Source: Shewanella gaetbuli (GTDB lineage Bacteria; Pseudomonadota; Gammaproteobacteria; Enterobacterales; Shewanellaceae). From it: 64,000 nucleotides of DNA. The notes under the pieces were generated by a model, which saw only the letters and a program-made list of their open reading frames with translations, was not told the origin of the DNA and made no database searches. Shown one piece after another: positions 1 through 9,124 of this stretch (its first letter is position 1; each line of letters starts with the position of its first letter). The stretch lies in contig NZ_JAKIKP010000003.1 in assembly GCF_023284065.1 (NCBI RefSeq), positions 413,968 through 477,967 of the forward strand. Reading direction: 5' to 3'. The translations under genes and the position numbers were made by a program.

Positions 1-1143
1 TGGGATATCCGTGAGGAAGCCATCAAATTGGCTGAGCAGCAATCTTCAGGTAAACCAGAACTGGCTCCAGGTGAATTTAATGCGCTGACTGACCTTGTAT
101 CTCGTGCTTATAAAATCGACGCTGACAGCGACTTGATTGGACAAGATATTCAACAAGTGAATCGCGGCTTATTTGATATCGCTATCGAAATGGTGTCACG
201 CAATGGTGAATCAATTGAAGTAGATAAGTCTGTAAAACTTCAAGCTGAAGATGTAGTGGTAATTACTGGACGTCGTGAAGCAATTGCTGGACATGTTGGT
301 AGCAACGCTAATGAAGTTAACTTACCTGCTGGTTCAAGCTTAATTGAAGAAAACCGCCAGTTAGTGGCCAAAGATGCCAAATTAATTGGAAAATCATTAG
401 CTGAAATTAAAGCGTCTGTTAACCGTGATACCTTCCGTGGTGTCTACGTAACTGATGTGATTCGTGGCGGTAGCTCTCAAGTCATTACACCCGAGTTCGT
501 GGTTCATAAAGACGACATTATTCAGTTAACTGGTACTGCAAAAGATATTAATCGTGTGCAAAACAGTATTGGTAAACGCTTAGGCTCTGTGTTTGCCACT
601 GACTATGTATTGTTTGGCTTAGGTATGGTTGCAGGTTTACTTATTGGCTTAATTAACTTCGAAATAGCCGGTATCCCAGTGACTATTGGCTCAGGCGCAG
701 GCTGTTTGATTTCTGGTTTGTTTGTAGGTTGGTTACGCAGTCGTAAACCACAAATGGCATCATTACCATTAGGCGCATCTAACTTCTTACGTGACTTTGG
801 CTTAGCGGTATTCGTGGGCGTAGTTGGATTGCAGGCTGGACCTCAAGCTATTGATACAATTAAAGAACATGGTTTAACCCTTCTATTCTTAGGTATTGGT
901 GTAACCATTATTCCTCAAATTATTTCATTCTTTATTTCTTACTATGTTTTGAACATTAAGAATCCAATTGAAGCCTTAGCCTGTGTGGCTGGTGGTAGAA
1001 GTGCTAACCCAGGATTTGCAGCATTACTTGAAAAAGCAGGTAACGCAACACCGGTATTCGCATTCACCGTAACCTACGCTATCGCTAATGTTTTATTAAC
1101 ACTCTGGGGCCCAATCATTGTTGGCATTATTTCAACCCAGTAA
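1..1143 (+). CDS. aspT: Aspartate:alanine antiporter AspT (5' end outside the window)
   Basis: Inner-membrane exchanger of the AspT/YidE family that would import aspartate and export the alanine made by AspD. The reading frame is open from base 1, so the gene begins upstream; the TTG at 28 is only an internal codon. About 370 C-terminal residues are visible. The first ~190 carry two RCK_C (TrkA_C)-like regulatory domains, which this family has between its two membrane halves. The rest is the second membrane half, with several hydrophobic helices and a GGRSANPG-type signature near the end. aspD follows 86 nt downstream on the same strand. The partner gene makes aspartate/alanine exchange the likely substrate pair, but other YidE-family antiporters cannot be excluded from a partial protein. 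Confidence 0.85.
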   Translation, partial: WDIREEAIKLAEQQSSGKPELAPGEFNALTDLVSRAYKIDADSDLIGQDIQQVNRGLFDIAIEMVSRNGESIEVDKSVKLQAEDVVVITGRREAIAGHVGSNANEVNLPAGSSLIEENRQLVAKDAKLIGKSLAEIKASVNRDTFRGVYVTDVIRGGSSQVITPEFVVHKDDIIQLTGTAKDINRVQNSIGKRLGSVFATDYVLFGLGMVAGLLIGLINFEIAGIPVTIGSGAGCLISGLFVGWLRSRKPQMASLPLGASNFLRDFGLAVFVGVVGLQAGPQAIDTIKEHGLTLLFLGIGVTIIPQIISFFISYYVLNIKNPIEALACVAGGRSANPGFAALLEKAGNATPVFAFTVTYAIANVLLTLWGPIIVGIISTQ

Positions 1144-1164
1144 CCCTTTATTAATTTTTAGACC

Positions 1165-1189
1165 GGTAGGCGATGTTAAAACGCCTACC
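1165..1189 (+). other. Intercistronic hairpin between aspT and aspD
   Basis: GGTAGGCG at 1165-1172 pairs perfectly with CGCCTACC at 1182-1189 around a 9-nt loop. No T-run follows, so this is more likely an mRNA processing or stability element that sets the aspT/aspD ratio than a terminator. That role is inferred. Confidence 0.5.
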
Positions 1190-1229
1190 CACCCAAAACG
1201 TATTTTTCAGTATTTTTAAGGTAATTATT

Positions 1230-2846
1230 ATGAGCATTCAAGACACTAACGTTTCAGAAACCATTGATTTCACAAAATTCGCAGATTTAAGCCCATTTGA
1301 GTTAAAAGATAAATTAATTGAAGTGGCACAATCAGTACCTGATCGTATTTTGTTAGACGCGGGTCGTGGTAACCCTAACTTTTTAGCCACTTTGCCACGT
1401 AAAGCATTTTTACGCTTAGGTGACTTTGCTTTAGAAGAATCAGAACGTAGCTATTCATACTTAAACCAAGGCTTTGGTGGTATTCCTGATGGTGTGGGCG
1501 TGGTTGAGCGTTTCGATACCTTTGCAAAAGACAACCAAGGTAAAGAAGGTGTTGAGTTTTTACAAAAAGCCATTAGCTATGCAAAAGACCGCTTAGGTAT
1601 TGATAAACAAGTTTTCTTAAATGAATTTGTAAATGCCTTTTTAGCCTGTAACTACCCAGTACCTTCTCGTATGTTAACCAACATTGAGAAAGTGGTTAAA
1701 CAATACATAGGCGAAGAAATGTATGGCGACTTACCTATGTCGACTGACTTTGACTTGTTTGCTACTGAAGGTGGCACAGCGTCAATGACTTATACATTCG
1801 CGACTATGGCGCATAATGGTTTACTTAAAAAAGGCGATAAAGTTGCGTTAATTACGCCAATCTTCACGCCATATTTAGAAATTCCAGAGTTAGCAGAATA
1901 CGAATTAGAAATTGTTGAAATTCGTCTAGATGAAACAACTTGGCAGTTACCACAATCAGAAATTGAAAAATTAGCTGACCCAGAAATTAAATTATTATGT
2001 GTGGTTAACCCTGCTAATCCTGCGTCAGTTAAATTTTCTGATGACACATTGAATCGTTTAACAGACTTTGTGAACACACAACGTAAAGACTTATTTATCA
2101 TTACTGATGACGTATACGGTACTTTTGCTGACAACTTTGTGTCTTTATTTGCAAAACTTCCATACAACACTTTATGTGTATATTCGTTCTCAAAATATTT
2201 TGGTGCAACCGGCTGGCGTTTAGGCACTATCGGTATTCATCACGAAAACGTATTTGATGATGCTATGCGTGCATTACCAGAAGCGCATCAATTACAACTT
2301 GATAATCGTTATAAAACGTTGACTCCTGACCCACGTAGCATCAAGTTTATTGACCGTATAGTGGCAGATAGCCGTGCAGTAGCATTAAACCACACTGCAG
2401 GTTTAGCATTACCACAACAAGTGCAAATGGCATTGTTCTCACTAAACTGCCTAATGGACTTAGAAGACAACTACAAAGCTTCTTGTAAACGTATTATTCG
2501 TGAACGTTATGTCACTTTATACAAAAACATGGGCGTTGAAGTTGAAGAAAATATTGACCGTGTTGATTACTACACACTACTTGAGCTTGATACTTTAGGC
2601 GGTAAATTATACGGTGACGCATTTGTTCAATGGTTCAAAGAAAGCGGTAAAGGTAAAGATTTCTTATTCCGTTTAGCTTATAAAACAGGCGTTATCTTAT
2701 TACCAGGTAAAGGCTTTGATGTAGTTCATCCATCAGTACGTGTATCGTTAGCAAACTTAACTCATCATGAATATGAGCTAATTGGCCGCGAAACTCGTTC
2801 AGTATTAGATGACTACTTTGCTGAGTTCCAAGCTGAAATAGCATAA
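1230..2846 (+). CDS. aspD: Bifunctional aspartate aminotransferase / aspartate 4-decarboxylase
   Basis: PLP enzyme that removes the beta-carboxylate of aspartate to give alanine and CO2, consuming a cytoplasmic proton. Coupled to AspT exchange it can generate proton-motive force. The start is placed at ATG 1230, behind a TAAGG-like site, which gives 538 residues, the usual AspD length. A longer frame from 1173 would add a tail that reads through the intercistronic hairpin. The fold-type I PLP lysine lies in SFSKYFGATGWR, about residue 322. Other aminotransferase hallmarks are NPANPAS, which follows the usual NP.NP motif, and ITDDVYG. The gene forms an operon with aspT and ends at a strong terminator. 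Confidence 0.93.
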   Translation: MSIQDTNVSETIDFTKFADLSPFELKDKLIEVAQSVPDRILLDAGRGNPNFLATLPRKAFLRLGDFALEESERSYSYLNQGFGGIPDGVGVVERFDTFAKDNQGKEGVEFLQKAISYAKDRLGIDKQVFLNEFVNAFLACNYPVPSRMLTNIEKVVKQYIGEEMYGDLPMSTDFDLFATEGGTASMTYTFATMAHNGLLKKGDKVALITPIFTPYLEIPELAEYELEIVEIRLDETTWQLPQSEIEKLADPEIKLLCVVNPANPASVKFSDDTLNRLTDFVNTQRKDLFIITDDVYGTFADNFVSLFAKLPYNTLCVYSFSKYFGATGWRLGTIGIHHENVFDDAMRALPEAHQLQLDNRYKTLTPDPRSIKFIDRIVADSRAVALNHTAGLALPQQVQMALFSLNCLMDLEDNYKASCKRIIRERYVTLYKNMGVEVEENIDRVDYYTLLELDTLGGKLYGDAFVQWFKESGKGKDFLFRLAYKTGVILLPGKGFDVVHPSVRVSLANLTHHEYELIGRETRSVLDDYFAEFQAEIA

Positions 2847-2875
2847 CTGCTTAATTAGCCGTTAAGTTAACACCG

Positions 2876-2906
2876 AAAACGCCAATCATTTGATTGGCGT
2901 TTTTTT
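2876..2906 (+). terminator. Rho-independent terminator of aspTD
   Basis: AACGCCAATCA pairs with TGATTGGCGTT and is followed by a run of seven T, 30 nt past the aspD stop codon. Confidence 0.9.
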
Positions 2907-3054
2907 GTAGGGCGGAGTCCATCATCCATGAGTTAAACTTTACTGATATTCAGGCTATGATTTGATGCAATAGTTTCATGGTCAACGCAGTGCTTTCTTT
3001 AGATTTATAGTTAATAAGATTGCGCAGAAGGTTTGAAGCCAAATAAGGAAAAAT

Positions 3055-3909
3055 ATGAAAGGCATTATTTCAATTCAATCTCATGTTGTATTTGGACATG
3101 CTGGTAATAGCTCTGCTGTATTTCCCCTGCAAAGGTTAGGGTTAGAAGTGTGGCCTATTCATACGGTGCAGTTTTCTAATCATACCCAATATAAACAAGG
3201 GTGGACTGGTCGGGCATTTTCCGCAAATGACATCAATGAGTTAGTTGACGGAATGGCCAATATTGGCAAGTTAGCTGACTGCCAAGCCATATTGTCAGGC
3301 TATCAAGGCAGCGCAGAGCAATGTCAGGCGGTGATAAACACGGTTAAAAAGGTCAAGGTTGAAAACCCTCACGCTTTGTATGTGTGCGATCCGGTAATGG
3401 GAGACCCTGAAAAGGGCTGTATTTTGGCGGAGGGAATTACTGAGCAATTAATTAATGACGTTATGCCGATTGCGGATATTATTGTGCCGAATCAATTTGA
3501 GTTAGCCCAATTTACTCAAATGGACATTAATAACCTTGAGCAGGCCAAACAAGCTTGTGAAAAAGCGTTAACTTTAGGGCCTAAAATCGTTTTGGTGAAG
3601 CATTTACATTCTATTGCTGATGATACATTTAGCATGATGTTAGCGACACAATCAGGCTGTTACCTGATTCAGCGTCCTCAATTAGATTTTTCACTTCAAC
3701 CTGTCGGTGTTGGTGATTTAATTTCGGCATTATTTACAGGCGGATTACTTAAAGGGATGTCGGCATTAGAGGCTTTTGAACATGCTACTAACGCCAGTTT
3801 TGGTGTTCTTAAATTAACCCATAAAATGGCTCAGTGGGAATTACAAACGATTGCTGCACAGGACGAGTTAGTTAACCCAACGCACTTATTTAATGCAATT
3901 AAGTTATAA
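3055..3909 (+). CDS. pdxY: Pyridoxal kinase PdxY
   Basis: Phosphorylates pyridoxal to pyridoxal 5'-phosphate in the vitamin B6 salvage pathway. It has 284 residues, against about 287 in E. coli PdxY, and belongs to the ribokinase/PfkB superfamily. Visible family features are the N-terminal [18 protein letters not shown], the QFSNHTQY segment, CDPVMGD, the IVPNQFEL segment and the anion-hole region [14 protein letters not shown] with the catalytic Asp. AAGGA precedes the ATG at good spacing. It lies downstream of aspD on the same strand, but the aspD terminator and a ~200 nt gap suggest its own promoter. AspD is a PLP enzyme, so the linkage makes metabolic sense. Confidence 0.93.
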   Translation: MKGIISIQSHVVFGHAGNSSAVFPLQRLGLEVWPIHTVQFSNHTQYKQGWTGRAFSANDINELVDGMANIGKLADCQAILSGYQGSAEQCQAVINTVKKVKVENPHALYVCDPVMGDPEKGCILAEGITEQLINDVMPIADIIVPNQFELAQFTQMDINNLEQAKQACEKALTLGPKIVLVKHLHSIADDTFSMMLATQSGCYLIQRPQLDFSLQPVGVGDLISALFTGGLLKGMSALEAFEHATNASFGVLKLTHKMAQWELQTIAAQDELVNPTHLFNAIKL

Positions 3910-4043
3910 TATCAATCGTAATATCTAACTGATCACCTAGCTTGTGAAATTACTTGATAACGGCGTTAGTTTTTTTGATTGTAGAATGGCTACTTATCGA
4001 AAAAATCTGCCTTGTTCTCAAGTATTTTTCTAACGCTATTTCA

Positions 4044-4072
4044 GATCACTTACCTACCGTGATCGGTATAAT
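4044..4072 (+). promoter_or_regulatory. Candidate promoter with a GATCAC/GTGATC dyad upstream of the VF530 gene
   Basis: A perfect TATAAT at 4067-4072 is preceded by the dyad GATCAC-N9-GTGATC at 4044-4064, in the -35/-10 spacer where a repressor could sit. A looser TCAC...GTGA arrangement lies near 3943-3957. The binding protein is unknown. Confidence 0.4.
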
Positions 4073-4172
4073 AATCCGCTTAGTGTGTCGTTACGCTAAC
4101 ACTGTTTGACCGATCTAATTGCTGTTATCTTTATTTTTAATAAGGCCAAATTGCTGGCTACTGGACTGTTTC

Positions 4173-4670
4173 ATGATTGAATTGCAACAAAATAATCCGC
4201 TTCACGGCTTGAGTTTAGAAACGATGCTAACCGAGTTAGTGGCGTTTTATGACTGGAAAATACTTTACGCGGCATTACGGTTAGAGTGTTTCAACACCAA
4301 TCCAAGCATGGCAGCCTGTATGAAGTTTTTAAAGAAAACGGAATGGGCAAGAGAGCGAGTAGAAAGCTTTTATTTATACCGTTTTAAACGGATGCCGAAA
4401 GGCAGTGCAGCACAATTTGAGCTGAAACCACGTGCAAGAGGATTTGCCGACGGCATTGTGCCTCGCAAGCCTCAAGCGTTGACAGTAGAGTTGATTGCTG
4501 AAATGCGAAAAAAGGCACAAGCTGATTATCAAGAAATGAAGCGTAATAATGTACGTCCTCAATATGGTAAAGATAAGCCTAAAGCCCAAGACCATTATGC
4601 ACAAAATAAGCGTACCGATAAAAATAGACCTGCTCCGTCACAAGACCCGCGCAATCCTTGGGGAAAATAG
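4173..4670 (+). CDS. VF530 family (DUF2132) DNA-binding-like protein
   Basis: Small cytoplasmic protein of about 165 residues whose first ~75 residues match the VF530 family: LHGLSLETMLTELV, then CFNTNPS, then KFLKKTEWAREKVE-like residues ending in FYLYRF. VF530 proteins have a helical fold thought to bind nucleic acid, but their function is unknown. The C-terminal half is basic, Pro/Lys/Arg-rich and probably disordered (PQYGKDKPKAQDHY, PRNPWGK). ATG 4173 is preferred over the 18-residue longer form from 4119, because homology begins directly after it and the extra residues look like a translated leader. Confidence 0.75.
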   Translation: MIELQQNNPLHGLSLETMLTELVAFYDWKILYAALRLECFNTNPSMAACMKFLKKTEWARERVESFYLYRFKRMPKGSAAQFELKPRARGFADGIVPRKPQALTVELIAEMRKKAQADYQEMKRNNVRPQYGKDKPKAQDHYAQNKRTDKNRPAPSQDPRNPWGK

Positions 4671-4690
4671 CCATTTAGCGTGATTCATTA

Positions 4691-4716
4691 TGAGTGGGAA
4701 AGTGCTATCCCACTCA
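4691..4716 (+). other. Hairpin after the VF530 gene
   Basis: TGAGTGGGA pairs with TCCCACTCA across an 8-nt loop, 20 nt past the stop codon. An AT-rich stretch follows, but no T-run, so terminator function is uncertain. Confidence 0.45.
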
Positions 4717-4942
4717 AATAAATTAAATATAGCTTTACAAAAACTCAAACTCATGTACGATGCTGCTTGCTCTGGCATTCAGAGTTATTAATGAATATCA
4801 AGTAAAAGTAAGCCCTAGATCTCTGCGTTATCGTTGTTATCCAAAGTGTTTCCCTTAGCTTCATAGTCACATCAATAATTCAAGCATCAGCGCATCGCAT
4901 TTTCGCGATAGATTTATTAATTTTTTATATAAGGGACACATC

Positions 4943-5152
4943 ATGTCTAATACAACTGGTTTAGTAAAATGGTTTAACGAAGAGAAAGGTTTTGGTTTTA
5001 TCACTCCTGATAATGGCGGCGCGGACGTTTTCGTTCATTTCCGTTCAATCACTTCAGACGGTTTCAAAACTTTAGCTGAAGGCCAAAAAGTATCTTTCGA
5101 CGTAGAACAAGGCCAAAAAGGCCCACAAGCAGCTAACGTTACTGCTATCTAA
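4943..5152 (+). CDS. Cold-shock protein, CspA family
   Basis: 69-residue single OB-fold RNA/DNA chaperone. Both nucleic-acid binding motifs are present: KGFGFITP (RNP1) and DVFVHF (RNP2), with KWFNEEKG ahead of them. It melts RNA secondary structure in cold or growth-transition conditions. AAGGG precedes the ATG. The ~270 nt AT-rich region upstream could hold a long cold-shock type 5' UTR, but I cannot delimit it. It ends at a strong terminator whose sequence recurs upstream of rluF. Confidence 0.95.
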   Translation: MSNTTGLVKWFNEEKGFGFITPDNGGADVFVHFRSITSDGFKTLAEGQKVSFDVEQGQKGPQAANVTAI

Positions 5153-5170
5153 GTTCTACTTAGTAAGATA

Positions 5171-5204
5171 GCGCAAATGGTGCAAACCATTTGCGTTTTT
5201 TTTT
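5171..5204 (+). terminator. Terminator of the csp gene
   Basis: CGCAAATGG pairs with CCATTTGCG, followed by nine T. An almost identical hairpin is found at 8036-8070. Confidence 0.92.
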
Positions 5205-5595
5205 GCATTTTTTTCACCGGCATATGCAAGATAAAATGCGTTGGCTTTTAGTCATAATGTCGCCTGTAATTTGGCATGAAATTAGCTTCAAACATTATTT
5301 AAACTTTAGTGAATGTTAACTCTGTATTTTAATTTCTAATAATCACCTTTAATAAAGTGACAGCCCTATTTGTTAAGGTGCATTTTAAATTTGCTTTAAC
5401 AGTGGAATGTATATTTTAAAGTGCATACTCACTCTATAGCTATAACATAAAGGTTAAGTCGTAATAGTAATTTTATATTAATAATGTAAAAGTTTGCTTA
5501 GGGTAAATAAAGCTTTATATACAATATTTAAAAGAATCTATAAACCTAGAATTTAGCTGTAGAAATGATAACTAAATACAAGGAAGATGATTTTT
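5205..5595. other. AT-rich gap upstream of the glycosidase gene
   Basis: About 390 nt with very high AT content between the csp terminator and the glycosidase start. I see no gene, no convincing operator and no clear sigma-70 promoter. The AT richness exceeds that of neighbouring intergenic DNA and would fit recently acquired DNA. Confidence 0.4.
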
Positions 5596-7950
5596 ATGAC
5601 ATTCAAGTTTAATAAGTTAGCGCTGCTAACCATGCTGCCCTTTATTGCCAGTACTGGTGCTAGTGAACATTCGTGGCAATTTCAAACAGATGTGTCTACC
5701 CCTATAACTTCTTCAGTAAATGTTAGTGAGGATTTTTCCGAAACTAATGTTACGCCTGATCTCAGTTATCGTGGTAGTTGGAAATATAGGTACGGTTATA
5801 TTCATCAAATAAGTAGTCAGTGGGAGGACAGTAAGGCTTTATTTACCCAGAATATTGTAAAAGATTTTACTCTACAAACTACCATTGAATTAAAATCAAC
5901 AGTTAATAGTGGTAGTGCGGGTGTTATTTTTCGTGCCAATAATTTAGATAGTGGTAACCACAGAGTAAAAGGATACTACCTAGGTATCAGTAAAAGTAAT
6001 AATCTTATTTTGAGTTACTTGGATGGCAATAATCGAGTACTTCCAATACATTTAGAACCCTTTCATTTTGAGAAAGCGACTAAATATAAACTCAAAATAG
6101 AGGTTATAGATAAACAATTGCGAGTTTTTGTAGACGATCAATTTGTCTTCACACAACAGATTCAGGATATTGAAGGAGCAATTGGGTTACGTACCGATAA
6201 AACATCAGCAGTCTACTCTGATTTAAAAGTTGTGGAAAATAGCCAAACAGTTATTGAATACACTACCAGTAATAAATATTCAGATTATTTTGGTGAATGG
6301 AATGTTGTCGATGACGAGTTAATTCAGAGCAATGCACGCGTTGGTATTTGGGGAAAAAAAATTGTACTGGATAATAAACCCGTTGATAACTTTACGTTAG
6401 AGGTTGATGTTACCCCGCGCAACTCATGGCATTGGAAGTCAGACTCAGGAGTTATTTTTCGCGCTTCGGATTTGGGCGTTGGGTTGGACCAATTGAAAGG
6501 CTATTATGTCGGCATTGGCCGAAATAATAAGCTTATCATGGGTAAGCATGATAATAATTGGCAAGAAATTGCATCTGCTGATTTACCCTATGTCAAAGGA
6601 AAAACTTATCACTTAAAAGTGGTAGCTATTGATAATATTTTTAAAATATACGTAGATGGCGCGTTAACGTTAGAGGTTAATGATGGTCGCTTTGCGAGTG
6701 GACTCGTTGGATTTCGCACTCATGGCGTTCAAACCGCTTATGATAATTTGAGTATAGACGGCGAAATTACTACTAAAGAAACCAGAGAAATTCACGATAA
6801 TCCTTATTTACTTGCTTACTTTAAAGGTAATAGCCTTAGCCAAGAGAAAATGTGGTATGCCAAAAGTTATGATGCTTTAAATTTCACACCGTTAAACGAT
6901 GATCAATACGTATTTGATGCCAATGATTATAATATACGATTACGAGACCCTTTTATTCAGAAGGTGGTAATTGATGGCGTAGAAACATTTCATCTTGTGC
7001 ATACTAAAGCAGGTGCCTTTATAACGGGTTTTTACCATTGGCAATCAACCGATTTGAAAAATTGGACCGGTGGTTTTATTGATATTATGAAAGATACCGG
7101 TGCGCCAAATGCTTGGGCTCCTGAGTTTTTTTATGAACAAGAAACAGGTAAATATTACACCTTTTGGACTTCAAGAACACCACGTCAGCCAGGTGAAAAA
7201 GGGGACGATGGCTGGACGGATAAAATTTGGTACAGCGTGACAACTGATTGGGTTAATTTTACCAAACCTGAGGTGTATTTTTATCCTGGTGTAGATGTTA
7301 TTGATGCCAATATCGTCAAAGATGATGATGGGGTTTATCAAATGGTTTATAAAACCGAGTTTGGCCCAGCGATAAACCGTCATCTTCGCCGTGCAACATC
7401 AACCAGTTTAGACCCTGCCATTGATAAATTTGAGGGGTATGAACGCTTGTTACCCTCAGTATCTTATGTTGAAGGTCCGCAGCAATTTACCGCTAAAGTG
7501 AATGGTGATGAAAAAGAATACCTTTACTATGATTACTTTTTCTGGGGTCGTTGGGGGGTAGCTGAAAAGCATGGTGATGGTTCATATACTCAGTTAAACC
7601 TGACTGATACTAAGCTTCCAACTGGGGCTAGACATGGCAGTATTATTAATATTTCATGGTCACAGTTGTCTGATTTAGCTGGGGCAGGTCAACAAACTGG
7701 CTTAGTCACTAAGCTAGAGCAACGTGGTGATGAGTTTTATTTTGAGCTTGATGGTCAATATAACCATCTTCCAAGTTGTTCTGAGACTTCTGGTTGGCTT
7801 ATGACCTCAAATTCTTCTAGTGGGCAAGCGCTATATACCCAGCTACAAGATGCACAAAATATTGGCCTTGCAGTGAGTGTTTATGGTCAGGGACGTTGCT
7901 TGTATGGTGATGGAGGGGCTGAAACACCAGGAAATGTTACGGTAAATTAA
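5596..7950 (+). CDS. Secreted GH43-like glycoside hydrolase with two N-terminal laminin-G/CBM66-like domains
   Basis: Exported protein of 784 residues. A Sec signal peptide covers about residues 1-22 (LALLTMLPFIAS, then TGASE). Two related jelly-roll domains follow, at roughly 30-215 and 225-390, each containing a GVIFRA...KGYY.GI signature like DUF1080 or CBM66 modules. The rest looks like a five-bladed beta-propeller hydrolase: RDPFI near 450, WAPEFF near 507, DANIV near 571 and VEGPQ near 625, which resemble the GH43 Asp/Asp/Glu sites. It probably cleaves an algal or plant oligosaccharide; the substrate cannot be named. ATG 5596 is preferred because AAGGAAG lies about 10 nt upstream. Its lone position between duplicated csp tails suggests acquisition by transfer. 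Confidence 0.72.
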   Translation: MTFKFNKLALLTMLPFIASTGASEHSWQFQTDVSTPITSSVNVSEDFSETNVTPDLSYRGSWKYRYGYIHQISSQWEDSKALFTQNIVKDFTLQTTIELKSTVNSGSAGVIFRANNLDSGNHRVKGYYLGISKSNNLILSYLDGNNRVLPIHLEPFHFEKATKYKLKIEVIDKQLRVFVDDQFVFTQQIQDIEGAIGLRTDKTSAVYSDLKVVENSQTVIEYTTSNKYSDYFGEWNVVDDELIQSNARVGIWGKKIVLDNKPVDNFTLEVDVTPRNSWHWKSDSGVIFRASDLGVGLDQLKGYYVGIGRNNKLIMGKHDNNWQEIASADLPYVKGKTYHLKVVAIDNIFKIYVDGALTLEVNDGRFASGLVGFRTHGVQTAYDNLSIDGEITTKETREIHDNPYLLAYFKGNSLSQEKMWYAKSYDALNFTPLNDDQYVFDANDYNIRLRDPFIQKVVIDGVETFHLVHTKAGAFITGFYHWQSTDLKNWTGGFIDIMKDTGAPNAWAPEFFYEQETGKYYTFWTSRTPRQPGEKGDDGWTDKIWYSVTTDWVNFTKPEVYFYPGVDVIDANIVKDDDGVYQMVYKTEFGPAINRHLRRATSTSLDPAIDKFEGYERLLPSVSYVEGPQQFTAKVNGDEKEYLYYDYFFWGRWGVAEKHGDGSYTQLNLTDTKLPTGARHGSIINISWSQLSDLAGAGQQTGLVTKLEQRGDEFYFELDGQYNHLPSCSETSGWLMTSNSSSGQALYTQLQDAQNIGLAVSVYGQGRCLYGDGGAETPGNVTVN

Positions 7951-8003
7951 TTTGGTATTATTATTTTCCATAACAAAAATCGTGATCTTAAAGGAAATAT
8001 GGG

Positions 8004-8035
8004 GTTACGGTTAGCTAAGTGTTACGTCGCTAGAT
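8004..8035 (+). pseudogene. Possible remnant of a csp 3' end
   Basis: The 17 nt from 8004 match the last four codons, stop codon and next two bases of the csp gene (5136-5152 region) at about 14 of 17 positions. The similarity continues through CTAAGT...AC...AGATAGCGC into the duplicated terminator. The match is short, so the gene-remnant reading is an inference. Confidence 0.4.
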
Positions 8036-8070
8036 AGCGCAAATGGTACAAACCATTTGCGCTTTTTTTT
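8036..8070 (+). terminator. Duplicate of the csp terminator, upstream of rluF
   Basis: AGCGCAAATGG pairs with CCATTTGCGCT, followed by eight T. It matches the hairpin at 5171-5204 apart from single changes, and similarity extends downstream through TATGCAA. It may now terminate the glycosidase gene. Confidence 0.85.
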
Positions 8071-8167
8071 GCTTTTTTGCCACCATACTTATGCAAAATC
8101 GTGTTGAGTTGATAAACTACGTCGCAATAATATTTCAATGCTTGTTAGTTTTTAATAGGACCTCACA

Positions 8168-9100
8168 GTGACTGATTCATCAATGCGCCTCAATAAATAC
8201 ATTAGTGAAAGTGGTATTTGTTCAAGACGAGATGCAGACCGATTTATTGAACAAGGCAATGTATTTATTAATGGCAAACGCGCCAAAGTTGGTGATCAGG
8301 TTGCAATGGGCGATAAGGTTAAAGTCAATGGGCGGGATATTGAACCGCGTGATGCAGAAGACCTTGTGTTTATTGCGTTAAATAAACCCGTGGGCATCGT
8401 TAGTACTACCGAAGGCTCTGAGCGTGACAATATTGTGGATTTTGTTAATCACTCCACTCGAATATTTCCTATTGGTCGACTTGATAAAGATTCCCAAGGT
8501 TTGATTTTTTTAACCAATAATGGCGACTTGGTGAATAAAATTTTGCGCGCGGGCAATAATCACGACAAAGAATATGTGGTTAGCGTAAATAAACCTATTA
8601 CGGATGAGTTTATTAAAGGTATGGGAGCTGGTGTTCCTATTCTTGGAGTAGTCACTAAAAAGTGTAAAGTTGAACAGGTGGGCACTCATTCATTTAAAAT
8701 TGTGTTAGTGCAAGGTTTGAATCGTCAAATTCGCAGAATGTGTGAATATTTCGGCTTTGAAGTGACCAAACTTGAACGTCAAAAGATCATGAATGTGAGT
8801 CTTAAAGGCTTGCCCATTGGCGAGTGGCGTGATTTAGATAAACAAGAATTAGATGTGTTATTTGAGATGATTAAAGACTCATCTTCTGAAGATAAAAAAG
8901 CCCAAAAGAAAAAGCCTAAACCTAAGCCCAAGCTCGCTTCATTACGCGACAAAATTGAAGGGCCAGAGCACTTTATGCAGCATAATCGCAGCACTAAGCA
9001 CAAAGGCCAAGCAAAGGGACAACCTAGAGGGCAAACTAAAGGCCAAGCCGCAAAAGGCGGTAAGGGCAAAACCGGTGGCGCAAGAAAACCAAAGCGTTAG
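8168..9100 (+). CDS. rluF: 23S rRNA pseudouridine(2604) synthase RluF
   Basis: Converts a uridine of 23S rRNA helix 74 to pseudouridine. The N-terminal S4 RNA-binding domain spans about residues 5-60 ([19 protein letters not shown]). The RsuA/RluB/E/F catalytic domain has the active-site Asp in [10 protein letters not shown], about residue 106, and the family segment [16 protein letters not shown]. The length of 310 residues exceeds the ~290 of E. coli RluF because of a Lys/Gly/Gln-rich disordered tail (from about 238), which may add rRNA affinity. GTG 8168 follows AGGA at 9-nt spacing; ATG 8183 is an alternative start. Confidence 0.9.
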   Translation: MTDSSMRLNKYISESGICSRRDADRFIEQGNVFINGKRAKVGDQVAMGDKVKVNGRDIEPRDAEDLVFIALNKPVGIVSTTEGSERDNIVDFVNHSTRIFPIGRLDKDSQGLIFLTNNGDLVNKILRAGNNHDKEYVVSVNKPITDEFIKGMGAGVPILGVVTKKCKVEQVGTHSFKIVLVQGLNRQIRRMCEYFGFEVTKLERQKIMNVSLKGLPIGEWRDLDKQELDVLFEMIKDSSSEDKKAQKKKPKPKPKLASLRDKIEGPEHFMQHNRSTKHKGQAKGQPRGQTKGQAAKGGKGKTGGARKPKR

Positions 9101-9124
9101 TTAACCATAATTCAGGTTAGTTTT

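Noticed and set aside
1790..2227. Long minus-strand frame inside aspD
   Set aside because: It is antisense to a conserved enzyme, with no recognisable protein; the frame reflects codon bias.
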